Below, piece after piece: positions 1 through 8,479 of a stretch of 24,709 nucleotides of DNA. Source of the DNA: JBGTLA01 sp041744375. GTDB lineage: Bacteria > Actinomycetota > Acidimicrobiia > Spongiisociales > ZC4RG35. The notes beneath the pieces were generated by a model. It had not been told where the DNA came from. It saw only the letters and a list, made by a program, of their open reading frames with translations, and ran no database searches. The stretch lies in NCBI GenBank assembly GCA_041744375.1, contig JBGTLA010000167.1, forward strand, positions 1 to 24,709. Direction: 5' to 3'. A program made the translations under genes and the position numbers. Numbering within the stretch: the stretch's first letter is position 1; each line of letters starts with the position of its first letter.

Positions 1-1
1 C

Positions 2-247
2 CGAGCCTGGCTGGAGGATCCCGGCCGAGCCGACCGTTTCCAGGTCCATCACACTCCGACACATGCCTCCTGGCTCAACCAGGTCGAGTTGTTCTTCTCC
101 ATCCTGGGAAGACGGCTGCTACGCCGAGGAGAGTTCGGATCGGTGCCAGAGCTCGTCGACAAGATCTCTGGATTCATCACCAACTACAACCAGAAGGCGA
201 AACCGTTCCAATGGACCTACGAAGGCAAACCCCTCGAAGTCGCCTAA
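2..247 (+). mobile_element. IS630-type transposase, C-terminal fragment (partial at left edge)
   Basis: An open frame enters from the left edge and ends at TAA 245-247, giving 81 codons. It contains HTPTHASWLNQVELFFS, which matches the IS630/Tc1-like DDE region in which a conserved Pro-x-His-x-Ser-Trp-Leu-Asn-x-Val-Glu block carries the last catalytic Glu. The tail, with NYNQKAKPFQWTYEGKPL before the stop, is typical of the C-terminus of this family. Transposases of this group move DNA by cut and paste and insert at TA. The N-terminal part and the other catalytic residues lie outside the window, so intactness cannot be judged. I could not define the terminal inverted repeat. The fragment is in a normal frame with no internal stop. 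Confidence 0.85.
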
Positions 248-554
248 TACGTCAGCGGACTTACGCGCGTGAGCACTAGGACGGTGCTGCACAACAATGC
301 AAGCCCGATCCCCAGCTGGCGAAGTTCCTGGTAAGGGGACTGGCGTCGATGGCTGGAACGACGGGTTCACCACTGCCTGCGGACGTCGTAGCTGTGATGA
401 GCAGCCATGTTCTTCGTGGCGCAGGTGCTTAGGGGACGGGCGGATAGGGACGGCTGCGGGAACCGGAGCCGCTCTATGGCGGCGCTCCCTGGCCTGGCCG
501 GCCGACTATCCGCGCATTCCCTTATACCCAAGCGTCTCCAGTCGAGGGTTCCGC
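248..554. other. Gene-free stretch after the transposase
   Basis: I see no convincing gene here on either strand; the open frames are short and lack start signals or recognisable motifs. It should contain the right end of the IS630-type element, but no clear inverted repeat can be placed from one end alone. It holds one copy of a 24-base repeat (422-445) whose partner lies at 12175-12198. Downstream of the M20 gene (minus strand) I see no hairpin with a T-tract. Confidence 0.5.
422..445 (+). repeat. 24-bp repeat, copy 1
   Basis: This 24-base segment, ending in GGGGACGGGCGGAT, matches 12175-12198 at 22 of 24 positions (differences at the 4th and 10th bases). Both copies lie in gene-free DNA, this one about 175 bases after the transposase stop. 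Function unknown. Confidence 0.6.
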
Positions 555-1757
555 TCAATCCCTGGGAGGGGGAGTTGGCCCGCTCAGCCCGGAGGGATGT
601 CCCAACATCCGAATCAGGGTGGCAGCGCCGGCCCCGATTCCGTGTTCGAGGGCACGTTCGTCGAACACGAACTGGGCCGAGTGCAGATCGACCGATGCCG
701 ATCGGGGTGAACTACCGAGACGAATCAGCGCGCCGGGGATACGTTCCAGGTACCGCGAGAAGTCCTCGGCGCCCATGCTGGTGGCAGTGGGAACGATGGC
801 AGCGGGTCCGGACAGGTCGGCTATCGCTGCTCGTGCCTGGTCGATGACAGCGGGATCGTTGATCACGGGGGGGATACCCCGCAGGTAGTCGATCTCCACC
901 TTGGCTCCCGTGGGAGCGGCTATTCCCACCGCCAATTCTTCGATGAGGGGTGGGAGCTCGTCCCAGAGTTCCCTGTCGAGGGTTCGCAGGGTGGCACCGA
1001 GTTCGACAGTGGCGGGGATCACGTTCTCGGCCACTCCCCCAGATACTCGCCCGAATACGACGGTGAGGGCGCGGCGGGTGTCTACCAGTCGATCCAAGAG
1101 TCCGGGGAGCTCGGTGATGACCTTCCCGGCGGCGTAGATCAGGTCGACGGTCCGGTGTGGGCGGGCGGTGTGGCCTCCGGGTCCCGACAGCCTGATCGTG
1201 AAACGGTCGGCGGAACCGGTGATGGCGCCGGTCCGAAGGCCCAGGGTGCCCACGTCGAGACCGGGATCGACATGGAGGGCGATGATCGACATCACCTCGT
1301 CGATGGCCCCTTCTCGGACCATGTCGACCGCTCCTCCCGGGAACGACTCCTCGGCTGGCTGGAACACGAACCGGATCCGGCCGGGAAGGCGAAAATGGGA
1401 GAGGGCGAGGGCGATGCCGACGGCGATGGCGGTATGGGCGTCGTGACCGCAGGCATGCATGACCCCGGGGACCTGGGAGGCGAAGGGGTTGTCGGCGGGC
1501 TCATCGATGGGGAGAGCGTCCAGGTCTGCTCGGTAAGCGACCAGACGCGGTCCCGAACCGATCTCGGCGGTTAGTCCGGTTCCTGCTTCCCGTACCGACG
1601 TTCGCACCCCGGCGTACTGAAGGGTGGTAGCGACCCTTTCGGTGGTGGCAAACTCCTGGTAGGAGAGTTCGGGATGACGGTGGATGGCTCGGCGCAGCTC
1701 GGTGGCGGTGGGGAGCACCTCGGCGACCAAGCCCCGCAACTCGGTGGGAGAGATCAT
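555..1757 (-). CDS. M20 family amidohydrolase (N-acyl amino acid amidohydrolase-like)
   Basis: This 400-residue cytosolic zinc-dependent hydrolase is of the M20D/amidohydrolase type, which removes acyl groups from N-acylated amino acids or related amides. Family marks are HRHPELSYQEF near residue 26, HACGHDAH at 101-108 (Cys, His and Asp region of the metal site), QPAEE at 133-137, HVDPG near 162 and MGAEDFSRYL near the C-terminus. The length is normal for the family. The ATG at 1757 begins with MISPTELRGL, and a TAACCT box lies 9 bases upstream (1772-1767 on this strand), which would give a very short or absent 5' leader. It follows glnE on the same strand after 75 bases. The exact substrate cannot be told from sequence; IAA-amino acid hydrolase, hippurate hydrolase and carboxypeptidase relatives share these motifs. 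Confidence 0.9.
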   Translation of the reverse strand: MISPTELRGLVAEVLPTATELRRAIHRHPELSYQEFATTERVATTLQYAGVRTSVREAGTGLTAEIGSGPRLVAYRADLDALPIDEPADNPFASQVPGVMHACGHDAHTAIAVGIALALSHFRLPGRIRFVFQPAEESFPGGAVDMVREGAIDEVMSIIALHVDPGLDVGTLGLRTGAITGSADRFTIRLSGPGGHTARPHRTVDLIYAAGKVITELPGLLDRLVDTRRALTVVFGRVSGGVAENVIPATVELGATLRTLDRELWDELPPLIEELAVGIAAPTGAKVEIDYLRGIPPVINDPAVIDQARAAIADLSGPAAIVPTATSMGAEDFSRYLERIPGALIRLGSSPRSASVDLHSAQFVFDERALEHGIGAGAATLIRMLGHPSGLSGPTPPPRD

Positions 1758-1766
1758 GAAATAGTC

Positions 1767-1772
1767 AGGTTA
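1767..1772 (-). promoter_or_regulatory. TANNNT box before the M20 gene
   Basis: TAACCT on the minus strand ends 9 bases before the ATG at 1757. It fits a -10 element of a near-leaderless transcript. No good -35 is seen. Confidence 0.35.
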
Positions 1773-1832
1773 CCGTCGATTTCTGGGTCGTCGCAGGTCC
1801 AAATCTCTGCCAGTCCGGTCGCGGCTCCCGGG

Positions 1833-4604
1833 TCAGGTGTAGAAGCGGTCCTCGAAGATGCGACGGGATCTTCGGGTGACCCGGCGGTAGTCCTCACGCA
1901 GGTCGGTCCGGCGCTGGTATCCCAAAGAGACGGCCAGGCGGGTCGCCTCGGAAGGGTCGACCGGCAGGAAGTCGATCCGACGGCCGGTCTGTAGGAAGAG
2001 GCGGTTGCGAATCCGGCTGCAGAAGATGTAGGCGTCGGTGAGGTCGTAGGCCTCGCTGTCGGATAGGGCACCGTGTCGGCCGAGGCGGGCGAGGGCTTCG
2101 AGAGTGCTCGTAGTCCGCAGCCACGGTTCGGCTCCGCCATTGCGCAATTGGAGGAGTTGGGCGCAGAACTCGATATCCACAAGGCCCCCCTTGCCCAGTT
2201 TGAGGTGGAAGTCGGCATCCTGGCCCGCCGGGATGCGCTCCTTTTCCACTCTGGCCTTGACCACACGGATGTCGGTGACCGCCTGCGGCGGAAAGGGGTC
2301 CCGCCAGACAAAAGGTGTGGCCATCTCCATGAACGCCGCCCCTACCTCGGCGTCGCCGGCCACCGGACGGGCCTTCACAAGAGCTTGGAACTCCCAAGTC
2401 TGCGCCCACCGCTCGTAGTATGCGCGATAGGAGTCGAGGGAGCGAGTGAGCGGACCCGAGCGGCCCTCAGGACGAAGGTGAGTGTCTGTTTCCCACGCCA
2501 GCCCGTCCTGGGCGGGTCGCGAGAGGATCTCTCCGAACTCGTTGGCTGCCGTCCGGGCGGTGGCGGCGTCGTGAGGCTCGTCGTATACGAACAGGAGGTC
2601 GAGGTCGGAACCATACGAGAGTTCCCGGCCTCCCCATCGACCCATGGCGATGATGGCCAAACCCTCATCGGCGCCGGCGAGCGAAGCAGCGACGCGGGCC
2701 GCGGCGTCGGCTGCGGCCGTCAGATCGGTCATGGCTGCTTCGACGTCAGCCATGCCCAGAAGGTCACGAGCAGCTACCCGAACCAGCTGACGACGGGCGA
2801 ATCGCCGCAGCGTTCCCAACTTGTCGGACCTGACCGGTCTGGCGTCGACGCGCCGACGAAGGCGGCTCTCCAACTCGTCGGCAGGTCGCAGGTCGGTGAT
2901 GGCGGAGTCGTCGCCGAGCCGGGGAACGAACTCGGGTAGCCGATCGAGATACGATCCGAGCAGCTTGCTGCTCCCGAGCAAGAGCGCCAAGCGTCGGCCT
3001 ACCTCGGGGCGTTCGTGGAGTGTTGTGATGATCTCGGCGTGGTCGGGAACGTTGGTGGCCAACAGCCGGAGTTGGTCGAGGCCCAGATCCGGGTCGGGCG
3101 AGTCGGCCAGCCAGTCGAGGACCAGTGGCAACATCTGTTGCATGAGCTTGCTCCGGCGTGACAGTCCGGTCGTCAACTCCTCGAATGTGCGGGCAGCCCC
3201 GGCGATATCCCGAAACCCGAGAGCGGCGAGGCGACGCTCCGCTCCCTCTCGGCTGAGGGTGGCGGTGGAGGAGGCGGCGAAGGCCTCGAGTAGAGGTCGG
3301 AAGTAGAGCTCTTCGTGGATGCGTCGCACAGTGGTTCGAAATGAGACGAGGGCTGCATCGAAGGCCTGGAGAGCATCCGTAGGCGCCGTGTCGCGATATC
3401 CCATGGATCGAGCAAGGCGCTGACGAGACGACTCGTCCGCAGGGAGGGTATGGGTCTGGCGGAGATCCCACAGTTGGAGGCGGTGCTCGACACCGCGCAG
3501 CCAGCGATAAGCCTCTTCGAGTTTGGCCGCCTCGTCGGAATCGACGTAGCCGCCGTCGACCAGAGCACCCAGGAGGTCGAGAGTCGAGGTCTGACGGAGT
3601 TGGGTGTCGAATCTCCCGTGGACGAGTTGGAGCATCTGCACGGCGAACTCGATGTCGCGTATCCCCCCCGGGGCTCGTTTGAGATCGCCGGGGTCTGCGC
3701 CTGCCTCGATTCGCGCCTTGAGCGCACGAAGAGAACGGATGGCCTCGGGATCGATGGTCTCCGGCCACAGCACCTGGGCAACGAGTTCGAGGAATCGCTC
3801 TCCGGCGACGGGGTCTCCGGCGGCGTGGCGGACCTTCAGGAGGGCCTGGAACTCCCACGCCTCTGCCCACCGCTGGTAGTGCCCCCGATATCCTTCCACA
3901 GAGCGGGCCAGCAGCCCGCGGCTTCCTTCGGGCCGGAGAGTGGCGTCCGCATTGAGGATCATGCCGTTGGCACCGCCCCCTCCCAGACGTCTCATGACGG
4001 TCGAAGCCACCCGGTTGGCCGCCGCAGACCCGGACGGGTCACCTTCGTACACGAACAAGAGGTCGATGTCCGACCAATAGTTCAACTCTCTACCTCCCCA
4101 CTTTCCCATCGCCATCACGGCAAGTGGAGGTGCTTCGGTGTCATGCGACTCGGCCAAAACGTCGGCGACGATGCCGTCGGCCATGTCCGAGAGGCGCTGT
4201 CCTCCTTCCTCGACGTCGATTCGCCCGGCGAGATCCTCCGCCGCCACGGCGGCGAGCGTGACCCTGGCCTTGCCCACCAGGTCGGTGGGATCCGGTTTCC
4301 ACAGCCACTCGGGCCGGGCTGTGACCTGGCGCATCAGCTCCCGGCTGGCGCCGCTGAGGTGAGCCAACAGCTCGACGGTCGTGGCGTCGGCGAGTACGTC
4401 GCGACCGGGGGCTGCATCTACGAAGTCGAGCAGACGTATGACGGCCCCGTCCGGATCGGGTCCCGACCAGACGACCTGCAGCGGAGCGACTGCCCGGGGG
4501 TCGTCGAGCCAACCGGCCCGGGCGAGACGGGCCCGAACAGCCGGATCGAAGGGTGGTGGCCCATTCACCCGCCACAGGGTATCGGTCCCACTCGGGAGCA
4601 TCAT
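1833..4604 (-). CDS. glnE: Bifunctional glutamine synthetase adenylyltransferase/adenylyl-removing enzyme
   Basis: GlnE covalently controls glutamine synthetase by adding AMP to, or removing it from, a Tyr, so it sets ammonia assimilation to nitrogen status. The protein has 923 residues with the two nucleotidyltransferase halves expected. The first carries GKWGGRELNYWSDIDLLF at about 167-184 followed by GGIRDIEFAVQMLQL, and the second carries GRWGGRELSYGSDLDLLF near 652 followed by GKGGLVDIEFCAQLLQL. In the family the N-terminal half is the deadenylylase and the C-terminal half the adenylyltransferase, with a helical regulatory linker between. Both halves keep the Gly-Ser/Trp-Asp-x-Asp metal motif, so both activities are likely intact. 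The start at 4604 (two adjacent ATGs) has AGGA 6 bases upstream. The gene diverges from nadE with 23 bases between the starts. GlnD and PII are not in the window. Confidence 0.97.
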   Translation of the reverse strand: MMLPSGTDTLWRVNGPPPFDPAVRARLARAGWLDDPRAVAPLQVVWSGPDPDGAVIRLLDFVDAAPGRDVLADATTVELLAHLSGASRELMRQVTARPEWLWKPDPTDLVGKARVTLAAVAAEDLAGRIDVEEGGQRLSDMADGIVADVLAESHDTEAPPLAVMAMGKWGGRELNYWSDIDLLFVYEGDPSGSAAANRVASTVMRRLGGGGANGMILNADATLRPEGSRGLLARSVEGYRGHYQRWAEAWEFQALLKVRHAAGDPVAGERFLELVAQVLWPETIDPEAIRSLRALKARIEAGADPGDLKRAPGGIRDIEFAVQMLQLVHGRFDTQLRQTSTLDLLGALVDGGYVDSDEAAKLEEAYRWLRGVEHRLQLWDLRQTHTLPADESSRQRLARSMGYRDTAPTDALQAFDAALVSFRTTVRRIHEELYFRPLLEAFAASSTATLSREGAERRLAALGFRDIAGAARTFEELTTGLSRRSKLMQQMLPLVLDWLADSPDPDLGLDQLRLLATNVPDHAEIITTLHERPEVGRRLALLLGSSKLLGSYLDRLPEFVPRLGDDSAITDLRPADELESRLRRRVDARPVRSDKLGTLRRFARRQLVRVAARDLLGMADVEAAMTDLTAAADAAARVAASLAGADEGLAIIAMGRWGGRELSYGSDLDLLFVYDEPHDAATARTAANEFGEILSRPAQDGLAWETDTHLRPEGRSGPLTRSLDSYRAYYERWAQTWEFQALVKARPVAGDAEVGAAFMEMATPFVWRDPFPPQAVTDIRVVKARVEKERIPAGQDADFHLKLGKGGLVDIEFCAQLLQLRNGGAEPWLRTTSTLEALARLGRHGALSDSEAYDLTDAYIFCSRIRNRLFLQTGRRIDFLPVDPSEATRLAVSLGYQRRTDLREDYRRVTRRSRRIFEDRFYT

Positions 4605-4613
4605 GGCCGGTCC

Positions 4614-4619
4614 TATCCT
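4614..4619 (+). promoter_or_regulatory. TANNNT box before nadE
   Basis: TATCCT ends 8 bases before the nadE ATG at 4628, in the 23-base gap shared with glnE. There is no Shine-Dalgarno sequence in front of nadE, so transcription may start at or next to the ATG. Confidence 0.45.
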
Positions 4620-4627
4620 TCTGCCCC

Positions 4628-6286
4628 ATGACGTTGCGTGTGGCCGGAGCCCAGATCAACCTCGTCGTGGGTGACATCGACGGCAACGAAGCCCGCATCG
4701 CCGAGGTAATGGCGTGGGCAGAGGCCGAGGCGGCCGACATCCTCCTCTTGCCGGAGCTGGCCGTCAACGGGTACCCGCCTGAGGATCTGGTTCTCCGCCA
4801 CTCGTTCGTGGAGGCGGGGGTCGGCGCCGTTCGACGGTTGGCGCAGCGCTCGGGTCGGGTGACGACGGTGGTGGGGTTCGTGGCTCACGCCACCCATATG
4901 ACACGGGGAGCTGCCGATGCGGGGTTTCGCCGAGTAGCCAACGCGGTGGCCATGCTGGAAGCGGGCGTGGTACGCGGCACCTACTACAAGCATCTCTTAC
5001 CCAACTACGGCGTGTTCGACGAGGATCGGTACTTCGTGCCCGGTTCGCATCCCGACCGGACCTGGGTCATCGCCGGCCACACGATCGGGGTTTCGATCTG
5101 CGAAGACATGTGGCTTCCCGATGGTCCCCCGCTTCGGCAGGCCGCCTCCGGCGCCGAAGTTCTGCTCAATGTGAACGCCTCGCCCTTTCATCTCGGTAAG
5201 GCCGCAGAGCGCGAGACGATGCTGGCGGAAAGAGCCCGGGCAGCCGGCGCGCCGGTCGTTTACCTGAATCTGGTCGGCGGTCAGGATGAGCTCGTCTTCG
5301 ATGGAGCCAGCGTGGCGATGGCGGCCGATGGAACGATCATTCACCGATCCCCACAGTTCTCCGAGGACCTCTTCGTCGTCGACCTGCCCCTGGCGGGAGA
5401 GGCTCCAACTGTGGGGGCGGTGGCTCCCCTCTTGGATCCGATCGAGGAGATCTATACCGCTCTCACCACGGCCCTGGGCGACTACGTCAGAAAGAACGGG
5501 TTCGCATCGGTCGTAATCGGGCTGTCTGGGGGGATCGACTCCGCGCTGACGGCCGCCATCGCCACCGACGCCTTGGGTCCCGAGGCGGTGTGGGGCCTGG
5601 CGATGCCGTCGCGGTTCAGTTCCGAGCACTCTGTGGACGATGCACGTCAACTGGCAGAGAACCTCGGAATCCGTTTCGACATCGTCTCGATGGACGGCTC
5701 CTTCCAAGCCCATCTGCAGACACTTGCCCCTCTCTTCGACGAAACGGAGTTTGGGGTTGCCGAAGAAAATCTCCAATCCCGCATTCGGGGGGCGATACTC
5801 ATGGCCCTATCCAACAAGTTCGGACCGATGGTCGTAGCTACAGGCAACAAGTCGGAGATGGCCGTCGGTTACGCCACTCTCTACGGCGACATGGTGGGGG
5901 GGTACGCAGTGCTGAAGGATGTACTCAAGTCCCTGGTGTACCGGTTGGCCGACTGGCGTAACAGGGAGGGCGAGGTGATTCCGCTCAACACCATCGAAAA
6001 GCCTCCCTCAGCCGAGTTGCGGCCCGATCAGAAGGACTCCGACACGTTGCCTCCCTACGCAGTGCTCGACGCCATCCTCGACCGCTACGTCACCCAGGAC
6101 ATGGGAACGAACGAGATTGCGGCGGCGGGTTACGACCTCGAGGTCGTGGAGCGGGTTGTGACGATGGTCGATCGCAACGAGCACAAGCGGCGGCAGTCTG
6201 CGCCGGGAGCGAAGATCACGGTCAAGGCCTTCGGCAAGGACAGGCGCCTTCCTCTCACCAACCGCTTCATCGAGGACGGCGCGTGA
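4628..6286 (+). CDS. nadE: Glutamine-dependent NAD+ synthetase
   Basis: This enzyme makes NAD+ from deamido-NAD+ with ATP, taking the amide from glutamine, the last step of NAD synthesis. The 552-residue protein has an N-terminal nitrilase-type glutaminase domain. Its triad is visible as Glu in LLPELAVNGYPPEDL, Lys in YYKHLLPNYGVFDEDRYF and Cys in GVSICEDMW. The C-terminal domain is an ATP-pyrophosphatase fold with the P-loop LSGGIDSALTAA and a C-terminal KRRQSAPGAKI segment. I chose the ATG at 4628 because MTLRVAGAQINLVVGD is the usual beginning; an in-frame start at 4553 would overlap glnE. Its stop overlaps the next gene's GTG by 4 bases, so the two are probably co-translated. The glutaminase domain means it does not need free ammonia. 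Confidence 0.96.
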   Translation: MTLRVAGAQINLVVGDIDGNEARIAEVMAWAEAEAADILLLPELAVNGYPPEDLVLRHSFVEAGVGAVRRLAQRSGRVTTVVGFVAHATHMTRGAADAGFRRVANAVAMLEAGVVRGTYYKHLLPNYGVFDEDRYFVPGSHPDRTWVIAGHTIGVSICEDMWLPDGPPLRQAASGAEVLLNVNASPFHLGKAAERETMLAERARAAGAPVVYLNLVGGQDELVFDGASVAMAADGTIIHRSPQFSEDLFVVDLPLAGEAPTVGAVAPLLDPIEEIYTALTTALGDYVRKNGFASVVIGLSGGIDSALTAAIATDALGPEAVWGLAMPSRFSSEHSVDDARQLAENLGIRFDIVSMDGSFQAHLQTLAPLFDETEFGVAEENLQSRIRGAILMALSNKFGPMVVATGNKSEMAVGYATLYGDMVGGYAVLKDVLKSLVYRLADWRNREGEVIPLNTIEKPPSAELRPDQKDSDTLPPYAVLDAILDRYVTQDMGTNEIAAAGYDLEVVERVVTMVDRNEHKRRQSAPGAKITVKAFGKDRRLPLTNRFIEDGA

Positions 6287-7086
6287 ACGGCCCGGTGCTG
6301 GTCGACGGTCAACCGCACGCCTCCATCTCGGTGACCGACTCCGCCGTCTTGCGCGGCGATGGTTGCTTCGAGGCGATCAGGTCATACGACGGAATCTGCT
6401 TTCGGGTGAGCGATCACCTCGACCGCCTGCAACGAAGCGCAGATGCTCTCCAGCTCGAAGCGCCGCCTCGCCACCGGCTGGAAAACTGGATTGACGAAGT
6501 GGGGCGCGCCGGCGGAGACTGCATCGTACGGGTGGTCCTCACGAGGGGAGCAGCGCTACCCGGGGGCGATGCGCCCCCCAGATGCATCGTGCTCGCCCAC
6601 CCCCTGCCGCCGCGATCGGAAGGTGTCCGGCTGGCGGCGGTGACGGCGCCCTGGCACCCCGCCGGTCGGAGCTGGGATCTCGCCGGCGTCAAGTCCACCT
6701 CGTACGCCCCCAACATGGCCGCATCCCGTCAGGCGAGTGCCGCCGGCTTCGATGATGCTCTCCTGGTGAGCGACACCGGCGTGGTCCTCGAAGGTCCCAC
6801 CTTCTCGATCGGCTGGTGCCGGTCGGGAAATGCCTACACCCCTGCTCTCTCCCTCGGAATCCTCGAATCGATCACGCGGCGCGTGGTGATGGAGACGATG
6901 GAGGTGTATGAGGTCGAGGAGTCGCTCCAGGCCGTAGAAGATGCCGACGAGGTCTTCGCCATGTCCACCGTCAAAGAAGTTGTCGCCGTTCGGGCGTTGG
7001 GACATGTGACCTATCCTCACGGTGACGTCACCGAGTGGCTGGCTCAGCGGCTGGCCGGACTGGTGCGATCCGGGGGTTCGCACTGA
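6283..7086 (+). CDS. Aminotransferase class IV (PabC/BCAT/D-amino acid transaminase-like)
   Basis: This 267-residue PLP enzyme of fold type IV begins with GTG at 6283 in a GTGA overlap with the nadE stop. N-terminal VNGPVLVDGQ and SVTDSAVLRGDGCFEAIR are typical. The PLP-binding Lys is probably K137 in LAGVKSTSYAPNMAASRQA, and E170 in VVLEGPTFSIGW is the conserved Glu. The C-terminal part holds TPALSLGILESITRR, the phosphate-binding region. The family includes aminodeoxychorismate lyase (folate synthesis), branched-chain aminotransferase and D-alanine transaminase; the sequence alone does not decide between them. The short N-terminal lead-in slightly favours a PabC-like role. The common Asn in the segment after the Glu is not evident (TFSIGW), so activity details may differ. 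Its 3' end overlaps the oppositely oriented M23 gene by 43 bases. Confidence 0.85.
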   Translation: MNGPVLVDGQPHASISVTDSAVLRGDGCFEAIRSYDGICFRVSDHLDRLQRSADALQLEAPPRHRLENWIDEVGRAGGDCIVRVVLTRGAALPGGDAPPRCIVLAHPLPPRSEGVRLAAVTAPWHPAGRSWDLAGVKSTSYAPNMAASRQASAAGFDDALLVSDTGVVLEGPTFSIGWCRSGNAYTPALSLGILESITRRVVMETMEVYEVEESLQAVEDADEVFAMSTVKEVVAVRALGHVTYPHGDVTEWLAQRLAGLVRSGGSH

Positions 7087-8378
7087 GCAAACGACGGGAC
7101 GAGGCGCTCGACCAGCCACTGGGCCGCTTCTGTTCGAGTGAGGGGGCGGCGATCGTCGGGCAGTGTCAGGCACACGCCCTGATTCCTCAAGGTGACGTAT
7201 GCGTCGATTCGTGAGATGTCCGCAGGTCGGGCGGGCGGTGTCCAGGCATTCGGGTCCGGATTGGCTATCGGATCGGACTCGAAGGCGGCGTGTCGGTGCT
7301 CGAACCGGCGGCGCAGGACATCCCAGGCGAGAATGCGGGCCAGGTCGGCCTCGGTGAGAGTGGGCGGGGGGCAATCGTCGGGATCATCGCAGGGCAGTGG
7401 GGTGGACGAGGAAACGAGACAGGCGAGGGAGCCGAAGCAGTCGGAGGCATGTGCCAGTTCACTGAACTCAGAGATAGGACGGGCGTCCACTCTGCCCATG
7501 ATCGGATCCATCCAAGCTGCGACGTCGGTGGCCACGGCAGGCTCGCCGGGGCATCCGAGTACGCCCCATTCGTCGCACCACACCGGGATGCCCTTCGACA
7601 ACAGGTAGATGAGGGGTGATACACGCTCTTCTTGGCTGTTGTCGTCGAGCCAGGCCACGTCGGCCAACGGACCCGTGAAGGAGGCGGCCCCCTCGGGGAG
7701 CGCGGGTTGGGTGGCACCCTGGGCGGCTCTCAGGCTCGGCTCCGGGTCCACCGGGTTGCCGTCGGGGTCGTGCAGCTCGAAGTGGACGTGCCAGGTCGTA
7801 CCGGCGGCGTTGCCTGAGTCGCCGTTCCACCCGATCACCTGCCCGGCCACCACCCTGTCCCCCTCCTCCAGGTCGGGGCGGATACCGATCCCCACCCCGT
7901 CGTCGGTGCCGGCGGTGTCGTTGTTCAGGTGTATATACAGCGAAGTCCAGCCGTCGTCGTGGCGGACAAAGACCCGGTACCCCGAAATACCCTCGTCGCC
8001 ACCGATGCGGGTCACCGTCCCGTCGGCGATGGCGACCACGGGTTGGAGCTGGGGAGCAAACACGTCAGTGCCGAGATGGAGCCGATTCCCACCGTCGCGA
8101 GGGGCGCCGAAGGGCGATCCGATCGCTCCACCCCCCAGGAGCGGAAAGAGCATCGGGTACACGAAAGGTGTGTCGCAGGGAGGAGGAGGAACCGTTGTCG
8201 AGGTGGTGGTGTCGGGTGGCTGTGTGGTGTCGGGTGCCTGGCTGGCGACGAAGTCCTCGATGGTCACCGGAGGGCACATGGCACTGGCCTCGACCGGGGC
8301 GGGGAGGGCCGCAGACGCCACGACGGCAACCATGCCGACGACAAGTAGCCCGAGTAACGCTTGTAGCCTTCTCCCCAT
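7044..8378 (-). CDS. Secreted M23 family peptidase with SLH-like C-terminal modules
   Basis: The 444-residue product begins MGRRLQALLGLLVVGMVAVVASA, a signal peptide, so it is exported. A low-complexity Pro/Thr linker (about residues 50-70) leads to a LytM/M23 zinc endopeptidase domain with GSPFGAPRDGGNRLHLGTD (His and Asp ligands) and TTWHVHFELHD (HxH). Such enzymes cut peptidoglycan cross-bridges or act as wall-binding activators. The C-terminal half has two segments like actinobacterial SLH repeats: SPLIYLLSKGIPVWCDEWG with TDVAAWM, and RIDAYVTLRNQGVCLTLPDD followed by LTRTEAAQWLVERL. These may anchor it in the cell envelope. The catalytic His and Asp look intact. A TAGTCT box ends 10 bases upstream of the ATG. 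The gene diverges from the lipoprotein gene and overlaps tail-to-tail with the class IV aminotransferase gene. Confidence 0.88.
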   Translation of the reverse strand: MGRRLQALLGLLVVGMVAVVASAALPAPVEASAMCPPVTIEDFVASQAPDTTQPPDTTTSTTVPPPPCDTPFVYPMLFPLLGGGAIGSPFGAPRDGGNRLHLGTDVFAPQLQPVVAIADGTVTRIGGDEGISGYRVFVRHDDGWTSLYIHLNNDTAGTDDGVGIGIRPDLEEGDRVVAGQVIGWNGDSGNAAGTTWHVHFELHDPDGNPVDPEPSLRAAQGATQPALPEGAASFTGPLADVAWLDDNSQEERVSPLIYLLSKGIPVWCDEWGVLGCPGEPAVATDVAAWMDPIMGRVDARPISEFSELAHASDCFGSLACLVSSSTPLPCDDPDDCPPPTLTEADLARILAWDVLRRRFEHRHAAFESDPIANPDPNAWTPPARPADISRIDAYVTLRNQGVCLTLPDDRRPLTRTEAAQWLVERLVPSFAQCEPPDRTSPASR

Positions 8379-8465
8379 ACCGACCGTCAGACTACCTCAT
8401 GCGGCCCCGGATTGACCCGGTCGGGGGAACTAGACGGGAGTCGAAGTCGTTGAGGGGAAACGATC

Positions 8466-8474
8466 GGAGGAGGA
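8466..8474 (+). promoter_or_regulatory. Strong ribosome binding site of the lipoprotein gene
   Basis: GGAGGAGGA ends 5 bases before ATG 8480. It contrasts with the many genes here that have no such site and a TANNNT box next to the start. Confidence 0.8.
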
Positions 8475-8479
8475 TCCGA

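Noticed and set aside
2073..4631. Long plus-strand open frames (2073-2939 and 3450-4631) opposite glnE
   Set aside because: They are the complement of a well-conserved glnE and have no recognisable protein features; long antisense frames are common in GC-rich genes.
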